This document shows, piece after piece, positions 7,032-16,766 of a stretch of 60,286 bases of DNA. Every line of letters starts with the position of its first letter. The stretch's first letter is position 1. The position numbers and the translations under genes are program-made. The notes under the pieces were generated by a model that saw nothing but the letters and a program-made list of their open reading frames with translations, made no database searches and was not told where the DNA came from. Origin of the DNA: Sphingomonas sp. SCN 67-18 (GTDB taxonomy: Bacteria; Pseudomonadota; Alphaproteobacteria; Sphingomonadales; Sphingomonadaceae); contig NZ_MEFG01000021.1 in assembly GCF_001724715.1 (NCBI RefSeq), forward strand, positions 1 through 60,286. The letters are read 5' to 3'.

Positions 7032-9722
7032 TCAGCCCAGCCGCGCCAGCGCCGCCGCCAGCCGGTCCGCCTCCGCCGCCTTCTGGGCGTGGTCGTCCCG
7101 CGCCTTGGCGACCGCCTCCGGCTTTGCCTTGTCGACAAAGGCGGGGTTGTTGAGCCGCCCCGCCAGCGAATCCCGCTCCTTGGCCGCAGCATCGCGCGCC
7201 TTGGCCAGCCGCCCGCGCTCCGCATCCAGATCGATCACGCCTTCGAGCGGCAGGATGAAGGTCGCCTCGTCCACCACCAGCTGCGCCGCGCCCCCTTCCG
7301 GCGCCGCATCGCCGCTGACGACGGAGAGGCGCGCCAGCCGGCCGATCGCCGCCGCCTGCCGGTCCAGCCGGGCCAGCGTATCGGCATCGGCATCGCGCAC
7401 ATGGGCGGCCAGTTTTGCGCCCGGCGGCACGTTCAGTTCCGAACGCGCGGCCCGCACTTCCCCGACCAGCCGGATCAGCCAGTCGATCTCCGCGCTTGCC
7501 GCCGCGTCCACCGCCGCCGCCGGTTCCGGCCATTTGGCGAGGATGAGATCGTAGGGCCGTTTGCCCTGCGCGTGCCACAGTTCCTCGGTGATGAACGGCA
7601 TGAACGGGTGGAGCATGACCAGTATCTGGTCGATCACCCAGCCCGCGACCGCCTTTGTCTCCGCGTCGATCTGGCCCTTGATGAGTTCCAGATACCAGTC
7701 GCAGAAGCGATCCCAGACGAAATGGTAGATGGCGTTGGCCGCGGCGTCGAAGCGCAGGTCCGCCATCGCCTTGTCCAGTTCGGCCAGCGTCGCCGCGACT
7801 TCGCCGACGATCCATTTGTTGACCGCATGGGCGGCGGCGGGCGCGGCGATGCCGTCGCTGGCGCCGATGCCGTTGGCCTGCGCGAAACGCACCGCATTCC
7901 ACAGCTTGGTCGCGAAGTTGCGATACCCCTCGACCCGCTTTTCATCCATCTTCACGTCGCGGCCCTGGCTTTCCATCGCCGCCATGAAGAAGCGCAGCGC
8001 ATCCGCGCCATAGCTGTCGATCAGGCCGAGCGGATCGACGACATTGCCCTTGGACTTGGACATTTTCTGCCCGTCCGCCGCGCGCACCAGCCCGTGCAGG
8101 TAAAGCCGCTTCCACGGTACATCCTGCATGAAATGCATGCCCTGCATTGCCATGCGCGCATCCCAGAAGAACAGGATGTCGAAGCCGGAGATCAGCAGAT
8201 CATTGGGATAATGTTTGGCGAGCAGCGGCGCGGTGGCAGGGTCGTCCGGCCAGCCCAGCGTCGCGAACGGCCAGAGCGCGGAGGAGAACCATGTGTCGAG
8301 CACATCCTCGTCGCGCCGCAGCTTGCGGTTCCCGGCCAGCGACTGGGCCTCCTGCTCGCTTTCGGCGACGAAGACGTTGCCGTCTTCATCATACCAAGCC
8401 GGGATCCTGTGGCCCCACCAGAGCTGGCGGGAGACGCACCAGGGCTGGATGTTCTCCATCCAGTTGAAATAGGTCTTTTCCCACGTTTTCGGCACGATCT
8501 CGATCGCGCCGGAGCGCACCGCCTCCATCGCGGGCTGCGCCAGCGTGGCGGCGTCGACATACCATTGGTCGGTCAGCCACGGTTCGATGACCACGCCGGA
8601 GCGGTCGCCATAAGGCGTCTGGATGGTGCGCGGCTCCGCATCATGTTCGACCGGATTGCCGTCCTTGTCCTTGCCGACATGGGGGATCAGGAAACCCTGT
8701 TCCTTCATCCGCTGGACGACGAGCCTGCGCGCCTCGAAACGGTCGAGGCCCAGAAATTCGGCCGGGACCAGCCCGTCCGCCGTCTGGACGACCCTTGCAT
8801 CGACATCGAGCATGTTGAGCATGTCGCCGGCGCGGATGCCGGCGCGCCTGCCCACCTCGAAATCGTTGAAATCATGCCCCGGCGTGATCTTGACCGCGCC
8901 CGAACCCAGTGCGGGATCGGCATGGTCGTCCGCCACCACCCTGAACCGGCGCCCGGTGATCGGCTGCAATATCTCCCTGCCGATCACGCCGGCATAGCGC
9001 GCGTCGTCCGGGTTCACCGCCACCGCCATGTCGGCCAGCATGGTTTCCGGCCGGGTGGTGGCGACGACGATATGGTCGCGCCCGTCGTCCAGCGTCACGC
9101 CGTCCGCCAGCGGATAGCGGAAATGCCAGAAGCCGCCCTGCATTTCGCGCGTCTCGACCTCAAGGTCGCTGATCGCGGTGCGCAGGCCGGGATCCCAGTT
9201 GACCAGCCGCTTGTCGCGATAAAGCAGCTTCTGGTTGTAGAGATCGACGAACACCTTGACGACCGCGCGGGTGAAATGCGGGTCCATGGTGAATTGTTCG
9301 CGGCTCCAGTCCATCGAGCAGCCCAGCCGGCGAAGCTGGCCGGTGATGGTGCCGCCGCTCTCCGCCTTCCAGTCCCACACCTTGTCGATGAACTGATCGC
9401 GGGTGAAATCGGTGCGCTTCTCGCCGCGCGCGTTCATCTGCCGCTCGACCACCATCTGGGTGGCGATGCCCGCATGGTCGGTGCCGACCACCCACAGCGC
9501 ATCCTTGCCGCGCAGCCGCTCATAGCGGATCACGATGTCCTGCAGCGTATTATCCAGCGCATGGCCGATATGCAGCGATCCCGTCACATTGGGCGGCGGG
9601 TTGACGATGGTGAACGGTTCCGCGCCGGGGCGGGACGGGCGAAACGCGCCGCTCTGTTCCCAATGGGCATACCAGCGCGCCTCGATGGCGGCGGGATCGA
9701 ATGTCTTGGCAAGCTCGGTCAT
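7032..9722 (-). CDS. valS: Valyl-tRNA synthetase
   Basis: ValS charges tRNA-Val with valine. The 896-residue product carries the class I signatures HIGH (residues 51-54, in [13 protein letters not shown]) and KMSKS (about residue 550). It also has the large CP1 editing insertion, an anticodon-binding helical region (~630-770), and the C-terminal Ala/Arg/Lys-rich coiled-coil tRNA-binding arm (~830-896) that distinguishes ValRS from IleRS. Length is normal for the bacterial family. The ATG at 9722 is followed by the conserved N-terminal segment. It is preceded on the same strand by popZ with 67 bp between them. Confidence 0.98.
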   Translation of the reverse strand: MTELAKTFDPAAIEARWYAHWEQSGAFRPSRPGAEPFTIVNPPPNVTGSLHIGHALDNTLQDIVIRYERLRGKDALWVVGTDHAGIATQMVVERQMNARGEKRTDFTRDQFIDKVWDWKAESGGTITGQLRRLGCSMDWSREQFTMDPHFTRAVVKVFVDLYNQKLLYRDKRLVNWDPGLRTAISDLEVETREMQGGFWHFRYPLADGVTLDDGRDHIVVATTRPETMLADMAVAVNPDDARYAGVIGREILQPITGRRFRVVADDHADPALGSGAVKITPGHDFNDFEVGRRAGIRAGDMLNMLDVDARVVQTADGLVPAEFLGLDRFEARRLVVQRMKEQGFLIPHVGKDKDGNPVEHDAEPRTIQTPYGDRSGVVIEPWLTDQWYVDAATLAQPAMEAVRSGAIEIVPKTWEKTYFNWMENIQPWCVSRQLWWGHRIPAWYDEDGNVFVAESEQEAQSLAGNRKLRRDEDVLDTWFSSALWPFATLGWPDDPATAPLLAKHYPNDLLISGFDILFFWDARMAMQGMHFMQDVPWKRLYLHGLVRAADGQKMSKSKGNVVDPLGLIDSYGADALRFFMAAMESQGRDVKMDEKRVEGYRNFATKLWNAVRFAQANGIGASDGIAAPAAAHAVNKWIVGEVAATLAELDKAMADLRFDAAANAIYHFVWDRFCDWYLELIKGQIDAETKAVAGWVIDQILVMLHPFMPFITEELWHAQGKRPYDLILAKWPEPAAAVDAAASAEIDWLIRLVGEVRAARSELNVPPGAKLAAHVRDADADTLARLDRQAAAIGRLARLSVVSGDAAPEGGAAQLVVDEATFILPLEGVIDLDAERGRLAKARDAAAKERDSLAGRLNNPAFVDKAKPEAVAKARDDHAQKAAEADRLAAALARLG

Positions 9723-9789
9723 AGGCGCCGAGCCTTAGACGAGGGAAGCGCCGCGGGCCAACCCCCGTGGCGGATTCTTGCGATGCGCC

Positions 9790-10332
9790 CTAGAGCGACT
9801 GGCCCGAAATGCGCGCGATTTCCTTGGCGACCATGGCTTCCACCATTTCCGGCAGCCGGGCGTCCAGCCATTCCTTCAGCATCGGGCGGAGCATTTCGCG
9901 CACCAGCCCTTCCAGCGTGTTTTCCGCCGCCGCATCCTCGGGCTTCACCATCATGCGCGACAGCGAGGCCAGCGCATCGCGGCTGGCATTGGCGGCGGTG
10001 GCGGAAACCAGTTCCTCGCTCGCCTTCGGCACAGCGCGAATCTGGGCGGGCGATTTCGCCGGAACGGGCGCTTCCATGGCAGGCTCCTCAACGGGGGTCT
10101 CGGCGGGCGCGGGCTCCACGGCATCCGTCAGTTCAAGAATTTCGTTCTCGTCCTCATCGTCGCCGACAGTCATGTCGTGCGAATCGGCAAGATCTTCGAC
10201 CGGCTGGACAGGCACGGGGCGCGGGCCGGACCGGCGGGAACGCAGCGTCGGCGTGTCGACGTCCTCGGCGATTATCCTTTTAATGGAGGATAATATCTCC
10301 TCCATAGAGGGCTCGTGACTGATCTGCGCCAT
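9790..10332 (-). CDS. popZ: PopZ / DUF2497 family polar organising protein
   Basis: This 180-residue protein has the three-part layout of PopZ. A short conserved N-terminal helix (HEPSMEEILSSIKRII) is followed by an acidic Pro/Glu-rich disordered linker (~45-95) and a helical C-terminal oligomerisation region (LEGLVREMLRPMLKEWLDAR, ~140-175). In Caulobacter PopZ forms polar condensates that anchor the chromosome origin and cell-cycle proteins. Here the same family is clear, but polar organisation in this organism is inferred. Placement immediately upstream of valS is common in alphaproteobacteria. The start at 10332 gives the usual conserved N-terminus. Confidence 0.88.
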   Translation of the reverse strand: MAQISHEPSMEEILSSIKRIIAEDVDTPTLRSRRSGPRPVPVQPVEDLADSHDMTVGDDEDENEILELTDAVEPAPAETPVEEPAMEAPVPAKSPAQIRAVPKASEELVSATAANASRDALASLSRMMVKPEDAAAENTLEGLVREMLRPMLKEWLDARLPEMVEAMVAKEIARISGQSL

Positions 10333-10350
10333 CTCAGCATTAACCCTGTT

Positions 10351-11793
10351 CTACTTGGACGTTTGCGTTGTTTCCGGATTTTGTGCGGGTGTGTCAACGG
10401 TGCGCGTGGCGACGGGCAGCGGCGCGGGATCCTTGTCGAAGTCCCAGATGCGCCCTTTCACGCGGTTGTAATTGATGGTGGGATCGTAAAGCGTGCCGCC
10501 GTCCAGCCCCAGATCGGCGGCCTCTGCCTTGCCCATCGCGGCCAGCAGCGAGAAGCCCGCGACGTAGGCGTTGCGCTGCGCGGACACGAGCTGGACCTGC
10601 GCGATCAGCAATTCCTGCTCCGCATTCAATATGTCCAGGATCGTGCGGTTGCCGACGCTGTTTTCCGCCCGCACCCCTTCCAGCGACAGCGTGTTGGCGC
10701 TGACCGCGGCATTGGAGGATTCGATCACCTGCAGCGACGACTTCCAGCTTGCGTAGGACGCGCGCGTCTGGGCGACCACCTCACGCTCCACCGCGATGCT
10801 CTGTTCGATCGTCTGGCTCGACCGCGCCTGCGCCTGGCGGACCTGCGCGCCGGGGCGTCCGCCCTGGAACAGCGGGATGGTGCCCTGCAGGCCCACGATC
10901 GCCTGCGTGCTCACCTGATCCGTCTGCGAGGTGCCGAGCGAGCCGAGGAAATTGGTGTAGCCGCCCTGCGCCACGGCGGAGAGGCGCGGCAGGCGGGAAG
11001 CCTCCGCCACGCGAATGTCGTAGCGCGCGGCCTCGCGCTGCTTTTCAGCGGCCTTGAGATCCGGATTGTTGGCGACGGCGATGCCCACCGCCTCGTCCGG
11101 GCTGGCCGGCAGGTTGGGCAGCGCCGGCGGCGGCTCAAGATTCACCGGCGGTTCGCCGACCAGATGGATATAGCGTTCCCGGCTGGAGATCAGATTGGCC
11201 TCGGCGGTCTGCAGGTCGCTCTGCGCCAGCGCAAGCCGCGCCTGCGACTGGGCGATATCCGTGCGGGTCAGATCACCCACCTCGAAGCGATCGTTGGTCG
11301 CCTGGAGGTTGACGCCCAGCACATTGGCGTTCTCGCGGTTGAGCTTGACGATGGCTTCGTCCCGGATGACGTCCATATAGGCCGCCACCACCGCGCTGAA
11401 CACGCTCGCCTCCGTCGCCCGCAGCGTCTCCACCCCCGCCGCCACCCGGGTATCGGCGGCGCGGATGCCGTTGGCCACCGCCCCGCCCTGATAAATGGGC
11501 ACCCGCAAGGTCAGGTCCGCGCTGGCGGAGCGGAAGGGCGAGGTGAAGCTGGTGGAGGACCGCTTCACATTCTCGGTATAATCGGCGCTTGCCCCCAGAT
11601 TGGGCAGCGCATCGGCGCGGGCCAGCGGCACATTCTCGTCATTGGCGCGCTGGGCGGCGCGCGCGCCGGTCAATGTCGGGTTGTGGGCGTAAGCCTTGCC
11701 GAGCGCGTCGCGCAGCGTTTCCGCCGACGCGGGCGTGGCCAGCGCCAGCACCGCCAGCGATGCGCCGATGCCGAGGATGTGCGTGAGTCTCAT
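10351..11793 (-). CDS. tolC: TolC-family outer-membrane efflux/secretion channel
   Basis: This 480-residue protein has a signal peptide (MRLTHILGIG... ending at TPASA-ET) and two repeated outer-membrane-efflux halves (~25-235 and ~240-435) of long heptad helices. Conserved features include LRDALGKAYAHNP near the N-terminus and GNRTILDILNAEQELLIAQ near the C-terminus. It would form the trimeric outer-membrane and periplasmic tunnel for tripartite efflux or type I secretion. No inner-membrane partner is encoded nearby, so it probably serves several pumps. I chose the ATG at 11793; a TTG at 11808 is in frame but abuts the pcm stop. The Pcm-TolC order is typical of alphaproteobacteria. Confidence 0.93.
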   Translation of the reverse strand: MRLTHILGIGASLAVLALATPASAETLRDALGKAYAHNPTLTGARAAQRANDENVPLARADALPNLGASADYTENVKRSSTSFTSPFRSASADLTLRVPIYQGGAVANGIRAADTRVAAGVETLRATEASVFSAVVAAYMDVIRDEAIVKLNRENANVLGVNLQATNDRFEVGDLTRTDIAQSQARLALAQSDLQTAEANLISSRERYIHLVGEPPVNLEPPPALPNLPASPDEAVGIAVANNPDLKAAEKQREAARYDIRVAEASRLPRLSAVAQGGYTNFLGSLGTSQTDQVSTQAIVGLQGTIPLFQGGRPGAQVRQAQARSSQTIEQSIAVEREVVAQTRASYASWKSSLQVIESSNAAVSANTLSLEGVRAENSVGNRTILDILNAEQELLIAQVQLVSAQRNAYVAGFSLLAAMGKAEAADLGLDGGTLYDPTINYNRVKGRIWDFDKDPAPLPVATRTVDTPAQNPETTQTSK

Positions 11794-11804
11794 GCCGGGC
11801 TCTT

Positions 11805-12458
11805 TCAAAAACGGAAGGGTTTCGGTTGTTCAAATCCGGGCAGCGCGATGATATCCGCGTCCGCGAACGCCGAAAGGCCGAAACCGGCCCCACCCTTTCG
11901 GCCAATGGCGAGACGCAGCACCGACCCGGCGGCAATGCCGCAGGCGATGCGGCCGCCATCGACCAGCTGGTCGATCAGCGCCTGCGGAACCGCCTCGACC
12001 GCGCCGTCCACCACGATCAGGTCGAACGGAGCCGCGGACGGCCAGCCGGCGGCCAGCGGCCCTTCGACCACCTCGACATTGGCGGCATCGGCCAGGTTGG
12101 CGCGCGCCTGCGCGGCCAATGCGGAGTCGCTTTCCAGCGCCACCACCGATTTCGCCAGCCGGGCCAGCAGCGCGGCCGCATAGCCGGTTGCCGCGCCGAT
12201 CAGCAGCACGCGGTCATCCTGCCTCACCGACGCTTCGGTGAGCAGCCGCCCGGTCGCCATCGGCAGGTTCAGCGCCCGCCCCTCGCCCAGCGGCAGAGCG
12301 GCGTCGAGATAGGCCAGCGCGGCGCGATCAGCCGGCACGAAACGCTCGCGTTCCACCGCCGTCATCGCGGCCACCACGCGCTGGTCGTTCACCGCCGTGG
12401 TCCGCAGCTGATTGGCCACCATGGCCCGCCGCATCGTTTCAAAATTCTGCTCGGTCAC
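11805..12458 (-). CDS. pcm: Protein-L-isoaspartate O-methyltransferase family protein
   Basis: This 217-residue SAM-dependent methyltransferase is of the PIMT family, which begins repair of isoaspartyl residues in damaged proteins. Family features are MRRAMVANQLR...V, ERERFVP, the post-I region LLIGAATGYAAALLA (SAM binding, ~residues 75-89) and FDLIVVDGAVE. The GTG at 12458 has a GAGGG RBS eight bases upstream; the frame is open further upstream through the tRNA-Cys locus, but that extension is not protein-like. The motif I glycines are atypical (GAATGY rather than GTGSGY), as in the alphaproteobacterial subgroup that sits before tolC, so repair activity is less certain than family membership. 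Confidence 0.87.
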   Translation of the reverse strand: MTEQNFETMRRAMVANQLRTTAVNDQRVVAAMTAVERERFVPADRAALAYLDAALPLGEGRALNLPMATGRLLTEASVRQDDRVLLIGAATGYAAALLARLAKSVVALESDSALAAQARANLADAANVEVVEGPLAAGWPSAAPFDLIVVDGAVEAVPQALIDQLVDGGRIACGIAAGSVLRLAIGRKGGAGFGLSAFADADIIALPGFEQPKPFRF

Positions 12459-12648
12459 AATGAAGCCCTCGTTGCACAACTGTCTTATTATCGCAACACA
12501 CTTGTCGCTGGTCCGGCTGGCTTCTACCGATACTGCGATTGAACGCCAAGCGCGGTTCGTCGAAAGCGTCGCCATCTTCATGGAAATGCCCGGCCGCGAC
12601 GCTTCGCGGTTGACAGGACGGCCCCGCTTGCCCAGATGCCACGCCTCC

Positions 12649-12722
12649 GGCCCGATGGCGGAGTGGTTACGCAGAGGACTGCAAATCCTTGCACGCCGGT
12701 TCGATTCCGGCTCGGGCCTCCA
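12649..12722 (+). tRNA. tRNA-Cys (anticodon GCA)
   Basis: The cloverleaf has acceptor stem GGCCCGA/TCGGGCC, discriminator T and an encoded CCA. The anticodon stem-loop is AGGA-CTGCAAA-TCCT (anticodon GCA) and the T arm is GCCGG-TTCGATT-CCGGC. It stands 75 bp upstream of the Asp/Glu racemase gene on the same strand, and the two may be co-transcribed because no terminator is seen between them. Confidence 0.97.
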
Positions 12723-12797
12723 GAATTCCGCCTGAAACCGTCGCTGGCGGTGGCGGCGTTCACCGGATTTCGCATTTCGGAGGCCGGGGGAAGCGCC

Positions 12798-13493
12798 ATG
12801 CGGATGATCGGGCTGATCGGCGGGATGAGCTGGGAAAGCTCGGCCGAATATTATCGCATCATCAATCAGGGCGTTCGCGACCAGCTTGGCCCGACGGCGT
12901 CGGCGCGTTGCCTGCTCTGGTCGTTCGATTTTTCCGAGATCGAGGCGTTGCAGCACCGGGGCGACTGGGACGGGCTGACCGCGCGCATGGTGGACGCCGC
13001 CCGGCGGCTGGAGGCGGCGGGGGCGGACGGGCTGCTGATCTGCACCAACACCATGCACCGCATGGCGCCCGCCGTGCAGGCGGCTGTCGGCATTCCCCTG
13101 ATCCATATCGCGGATCCCACCGCGGAGCGGATCAAGGCGGGCGGCATCGGCACGGTGGGGTTGCTCGGCACCGCCTTCACCATGGAGCATGATTTCTACA
13201 AGGGGCGGCTGGCGGAGCGGCATGGCCTTGACGTGCTGGTGCCGAACGAGGCGGACCGCGCCACGGTGCACCAGATCATCTATGACGAGCTGGTTGCCGG
13301 GAAGGTGCTGCCCGCGTCGCGGGATGCCTATCGGGAGGTGATCGGCCGGCTGGTCGACGCGGGCGCCGAGGGGGTGATCCTGGGGTGCACGGAGATCATG
13401 CTGCTGGTGCGGCGGGAGGACAGCCCCGTGCCGCTGTTCGACACCACCGCGCTGCACGCGGAGGCGGCGATCGCATGGTCCATGGCGGGGTGA
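12798..13493 (+). CDS. Aspartate/glutamate racemase family protein (YgeA-like)
   Basis: This 231-residue cofactor-independent amino-acid racemase has the two catalytic thiols of the family in the expected halves: Cys82 (ICTNTMHRMA) and Cys197 (GVILGCTEI). The N-terminal MIGLIGGMSWESS is diagnostic of aspartate-racemase-type members. The likely reaction is interconversion of L- and D-aspartate or a broader set of amino acids; the substrate is not certain. The start is ATG at 12798 with GGGGAAG upstream. It lies alone between tRNA-Cys and the CHAT gene (191 bp gap). Confidence 0.9.
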   Translation: MRMIGLIGGMSWESSAEYYRIINQGVRDQLGPTASARCLLWSFDFSEIEALQHRGDWDGLTARMVDAARRLEAAGADGLLICTNTMHRMAPAVQAAVGIPLIHIADPTAERIKAGGIGTVGLLGTAFTMEHDFYKGRLAERHGLDVLVPNEADRATVHQIIYDELVAGKVLPASRDAYREVIGRLVDAGAEGVILGCTEIMLLVRREDSPVPLFDTTALHAEAAIAWSMAG

Positions 13494-13684
13494 TCGGCGG
13501 CGGGCGGCGGCGGCCGTTCAATTTCCGTGCGACGGAACGACGTTAACATCTGCCCGGCGGGTTCGACTTTGCCCGGCTCTGCTGTATTCTCCCCGCGATT
13601 CGAGGCAATCGAACGGTCGCAGCAAGCAGTTTTCCGGGATGGCCGAGCGCAGGGGCGCGCCGCCGGACCGGAGTGGAGGGATTC

Positions 13685-16600
13685 GTGCGCGCTGGCTTTT
13701 TCGTACAAGGTTTACTGGCCGCGTCCGCCATGGTGGCGGCGCCGGCGCTGGCGCAGAACGCGCCGCCCAGCCTGCTCGACAGCTTCCGCCTCGGTTCCGG
13801 CGGCGGCGTGCTGTGCCAGGTGCAGAGCCAGGGCCATGACGCCGCCCTGACCGGCATGTTCGACCGCAGCTGGGCCATCGTCTGCCGCGACGCCGCCCGC
13901 CCGATCGGCAAGCTCTATGCGCTGCGCAACGGCAGCGGCGCCAACCCGGCCCAGCGGCTGGCCGAGGCGCGCAGCCGCGAGGCGCGCTGCGAGGCGGAGG
14001 GCCGCACCACGGTGGAGGGGCTGGACCAGGTCGGCATCAGCCGCTGCACGCTGGCGGAGGCCAATGTCGGATATAGCGTCTACCGGCATGATGACGGGCG
14101 CACCACCTGGGTGGCGGAGGGGCTGTCCGGATATGACAGCGCGCTGCTGCTCGGCCTGCGCACCATCGTCGCGGATCGCTTTGTCGACGGTCAGGTATCG
14201 GTCGCCACCACATCCATTTCCGATCCGGCCGCCTTTGCCCGCGTCCAGGCAGGCGCGCTTGACCCGGACAAGGCGCTGGCCGAGGGCTATCGGCGCAACA
14301 ACAGCGGCGATTATGCCGAGGCGGCCGAGTTTTTCGGCACGCTGCGCGACCGCGACGCCGACATGTCGACCGACCGGGCCGGCGAATATCTGATCAACCA
14401 AGCGCTCCAGAAATCCAATCTGGGAGAATTCGCGGAGGCCGACGCGCTGTTCGGCGAGGCCGAGAAGATCCCGACGGTGGACAGGGTGCAGGTGCGCCTG
14501 CGCCGCAACTTCGCCGCCATCCACCTGCTCAACCAGGGCCGGAACGACGCGGCGCTGGCGGTGCTCGACCGCCCCGTCGTCGCCCTTGCCGAAAGCCAGG
14601 CGGTGATCGGCGGCGCCATCGAGATCGACCGGCAGATCGCCGCCGAGATCAACAGCGGCCTGCCCAACGCCCAGCGGCTGGGCGGCACCGAACAGGGATC
14701 GCTCAGCCCGGAAGAACGCGCCGTCATCCTCGACGCGCAGGCGCTTCAGCTGCGCGGCACCGCGCTGCGCCTGAAAGGGCAGCCGGGCGAGGCACGGGCG
14801 GCGCTGGAAAAGGCGCTGAAGGACGCGGTGTCCATCCGCGACGGCCGGGTGATCTCGATCATCCGCCTGCGCGCGCAGATCCTGTCGGAAATCGCCGCCG
14901 CGCAGGAGGCGGAAGGCGATTTCGGCGGGGCGCAGGCCCGGCTGGCGGAATCGGTCGCGCTGCTCGAAACGCGCTACCCGGAAACCACCGTGCTCAATTC
15001 CGCCAAGGCCCGCCTTGCCGGCTTCCTCGCCCGGCGCGGGCGGACGGACCAGGCGATGGGCATGTTCCGCGAGGTGGTGGAAAACCTGACCCGCAACCGC
15101 GCGTCCACCGCCGGGCTGAGCAACCTGCTCGCCCCCTATTTCGCCATGCTGGCGGCGGAAATACCGTCCCGCCCCGCGCTGATCGACGATTTCTTCCTTG
15201 CCAGCCAGACGCTGATCCGCCCCGGCGTGGCCGATACCCAGACCCAGCTGGCGCGCGAGCTGAGCGAAGGCACCGGCGAGGCGGCCACGCTGTTCCGCCA
15301 GGCGACCGCGCTGACCCGCGATATCGAGCGCGCGCGGATCGATATCGCCAATCTGCGCGCCGCCGAGGATGACGGCAGCATCGCCGTGCAGCGGATCGCC
15401 GCGCGCCAGGCCGATCTGGATTCGCTGGAGCGCGAACAGGCGATCACCCAGGCCAGGCTGTCCGAATTCGCGCAGTTCCGCGCGCTGTCGACGGACGGGA
15501 TCGCGCTCAGCGAATTGCGCGCCGCGCTGCGCGCCGACGAAGCCTATCTGAAGCTCGCCGTGGTCGGCGACGCCGTCTATGCGCTCTACGCATCGCCCGC
15601 CGAGGCGACCGCCTATCGCCTGCCCGTCACCGCCAAGGCGCTCGACGGGATGATAGACGATCTGCGGGCGACCATCTCCACCGTCGATAACGGCCAATAT
15701 GTCACCTACCCGTTCGACCTCGCTTTGGCGCGGTCGCTCTACGTGGCGCTGACCGGACCCGTCGCCGACCGCGTGTCGCGCGCCAGGCATCTGGTGTTCG
15801 AGCCGGACGGCGCGCTGCTGCGCCTGCCGATCAACCTGCTGGTCGCCGACCAGGCGGGCGTCGACCGCTATGCCGAGCGGATGGCCGCGCCGAAGGCCGA
15901 CGCATTCGACTTTACCGGGGTGAAATGGCTGGGCCGCGAAACCACGGTCAGCACCGCCGTATCCGCCCGCGCATTCCGTGACGCCCGCGCCGCGCCGCGT
16001 TCCGCCGCCACCCGGCAATATTTGGGTTTCGGGCAGAATGCGCCGGTGTTCGATCAGGTTTCCGTCGCCACCACCCGCTCCGTCAGCGGCGCGGGCGCGG
16101 GGTGCGACTGGCCGCTGGGCGAATGGAACAAGCCGATTTCCGCATCGGAGCTGCGCCGCGCGCAGATCCTGACCGGCGGCAGCGCGTCGGACGTGGTCAC
16201 CGGCCGGGCCTTCACCGATCAGGCGATCATCGAACGCACCGACCTGACCGATTACCGCATCCTCCATTTCGCCACCCACGGGCTGGTCACCGCGCCCCGG
16301 CCCGAATGCCCGGCGCGCCCGGCCCTGCTCACCTCATTCGGCGGCGAAGCATCGGACGGGCTGTTGAGTTTCGCGGAGATTTACGACCTGAAGATCGATG
16401 CCGATCTGGTCATCCTCTCCGCCTGCGACACCGCCGGCAAGGCCACTGTCGCCGCGACGCGCGAAGCGGGCGTCACCAGCGGCGGCGGCACCGCGCTGGA
16501 CGGGCTGGTCCGCGCCTTCATCGGCGCGGGGGGCCGCGCCGTGCTGGCCAGCCACTGGCCCGCGCCGGACGATTTCTCGGCCACGGAGCGGCTGATCACC

Positions 16601-16756
16601 GGCCTGTTCGAGGCCCCGGCGGGAACATCGGTCGGAGAAGCGTTGCGCGCGGCCGAAGTGCGCCTGATGGACGATCCGGCCACATCGCACCCATTTTACT
16701 GGTCCGGCTTCGCCATCATCGGCGACGGCGCCCAGCCGCTGGTCGCCGCGCGTTGA
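13685..16756 (+). CDS. Exported TPR-CHAT domain protein (caspase-like protease candidate)
   Basis: This 1,023-residue protein begins with a signal peptide (VRAGFFVQGLL ... ALAQ). It has a middle region of helical TPR-like repeats (~190-560) and a C-terminal CHAT domain (~700-1023). The CHAT His-Cys pair is intact: His865 in HFATHG and Cys914 in ILSACDTAG, so a cysteine peptidase fold is likely active. The start is GTG at 13685, placed 5 nt after a GGAGG RBS. It is the first of five same-strand genes ending in a TpsB/TpsA two-partner secretion pair. CHAT genes linked to hemagglutinin-type exoproteins are known in several phyla, so processing of the exoprotein or its transporter is a reasonable guess. 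With a signal peptide it should act in the periplasm, unlike cytosolic defence CHAT proteases. Confidence 0.88.
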   Translation: MRAGFFVQGLLAASAMVAAPALAQNAPPSLLDSFRLGSGGGVLCQVQSQGHDAALTGMFDRSWAIVCRDAARPIGKLYALRNGSGANPAQRLAEARSREARCEAEGRTTVEGLDQVGISRCTLAEANVGYSVYRHDDGRTTWVAEGLSGYDSALLLGLRTIVADRFVDGQVSVATTSISDPAAFARVQAGALDPDKALAEGYRRNNSGDYAEAAEFFGTLRDRDADMSTDRAGEYLINQALQKSNLGEFAEADALFGEAEKIPTVDRVQVRLRRNFAAIHLLNQGRNDAALAVLDRPVVALAESQAVIGGAIEIDRQIAAEINSGLPNAQRLGGTEQGSLSPEERAVILDAQALQLRGTALRLKGQPGEARAALEKALKDAVSIRDGRVISIIRLRAQILSEIAAAQEAEGDFGGAQARLAESVALLETRYPETTVLNSAKARLAGFLARRGRTDQAMGMFREVVENLTRNRASTAGLSNLLAPYFAMLAAEIPSRPALIDDFFLASQTLIRPGVADTQTQLARELSEGTGEAATLFRQATALTRDIERARIDIANLRAAEDDGSIAVQRIAARQADLDSLEREQAITQARLSEFAQFRALSTDGIALSELRAALRADEAYLKLAVVGDAVYALYASPAEATAYRLPVTAKALDGMIDDLRATISTVDNGQYVTYPFDLALARSLYVALTGPVADRVSRARHLVFEPDGALLRLPINLLVADQAGVDRYAERMAAPKADAFDFTGVKWLGRETTVSTAVSARAFRDARAAPRSAATRQYLGFGQNAPVFDQVSVATTRSVSGAGAGCDWPLGEWNKPISASELRRAQILTGGSASDVVTGRAFTDQAIIERTDLTDYRILHFATHGLVTAPRPECPARPALLTSFGGEASDGLLSFAEIYDLKIDADLVILSACDTAGKATVAATREAGVTSGGGTALDGLVRAFIGAGGRAVLASHWPAPDDFSATERLITGLFEAPAGTSVGEALRAAEVRLMDDPATSHPFYWSGFAIIGDGAQPLVAAR

Positions 16757-16766
16757 CCACGGGCGG

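Noticed and set aside
7089-10283. 1,064-codon open frame on the plus strand opposite valS and popZ
   Set aside because: Arg/His-rich antisense shadow caused by high GC3 of valS; no RBS or recognisable domain, and valS/popZ are certain.
13712-16279. 855-codon open frame opposite the CHAT gene
   Set aside because: Antisense shadow of a clearly coding high-GC gene.
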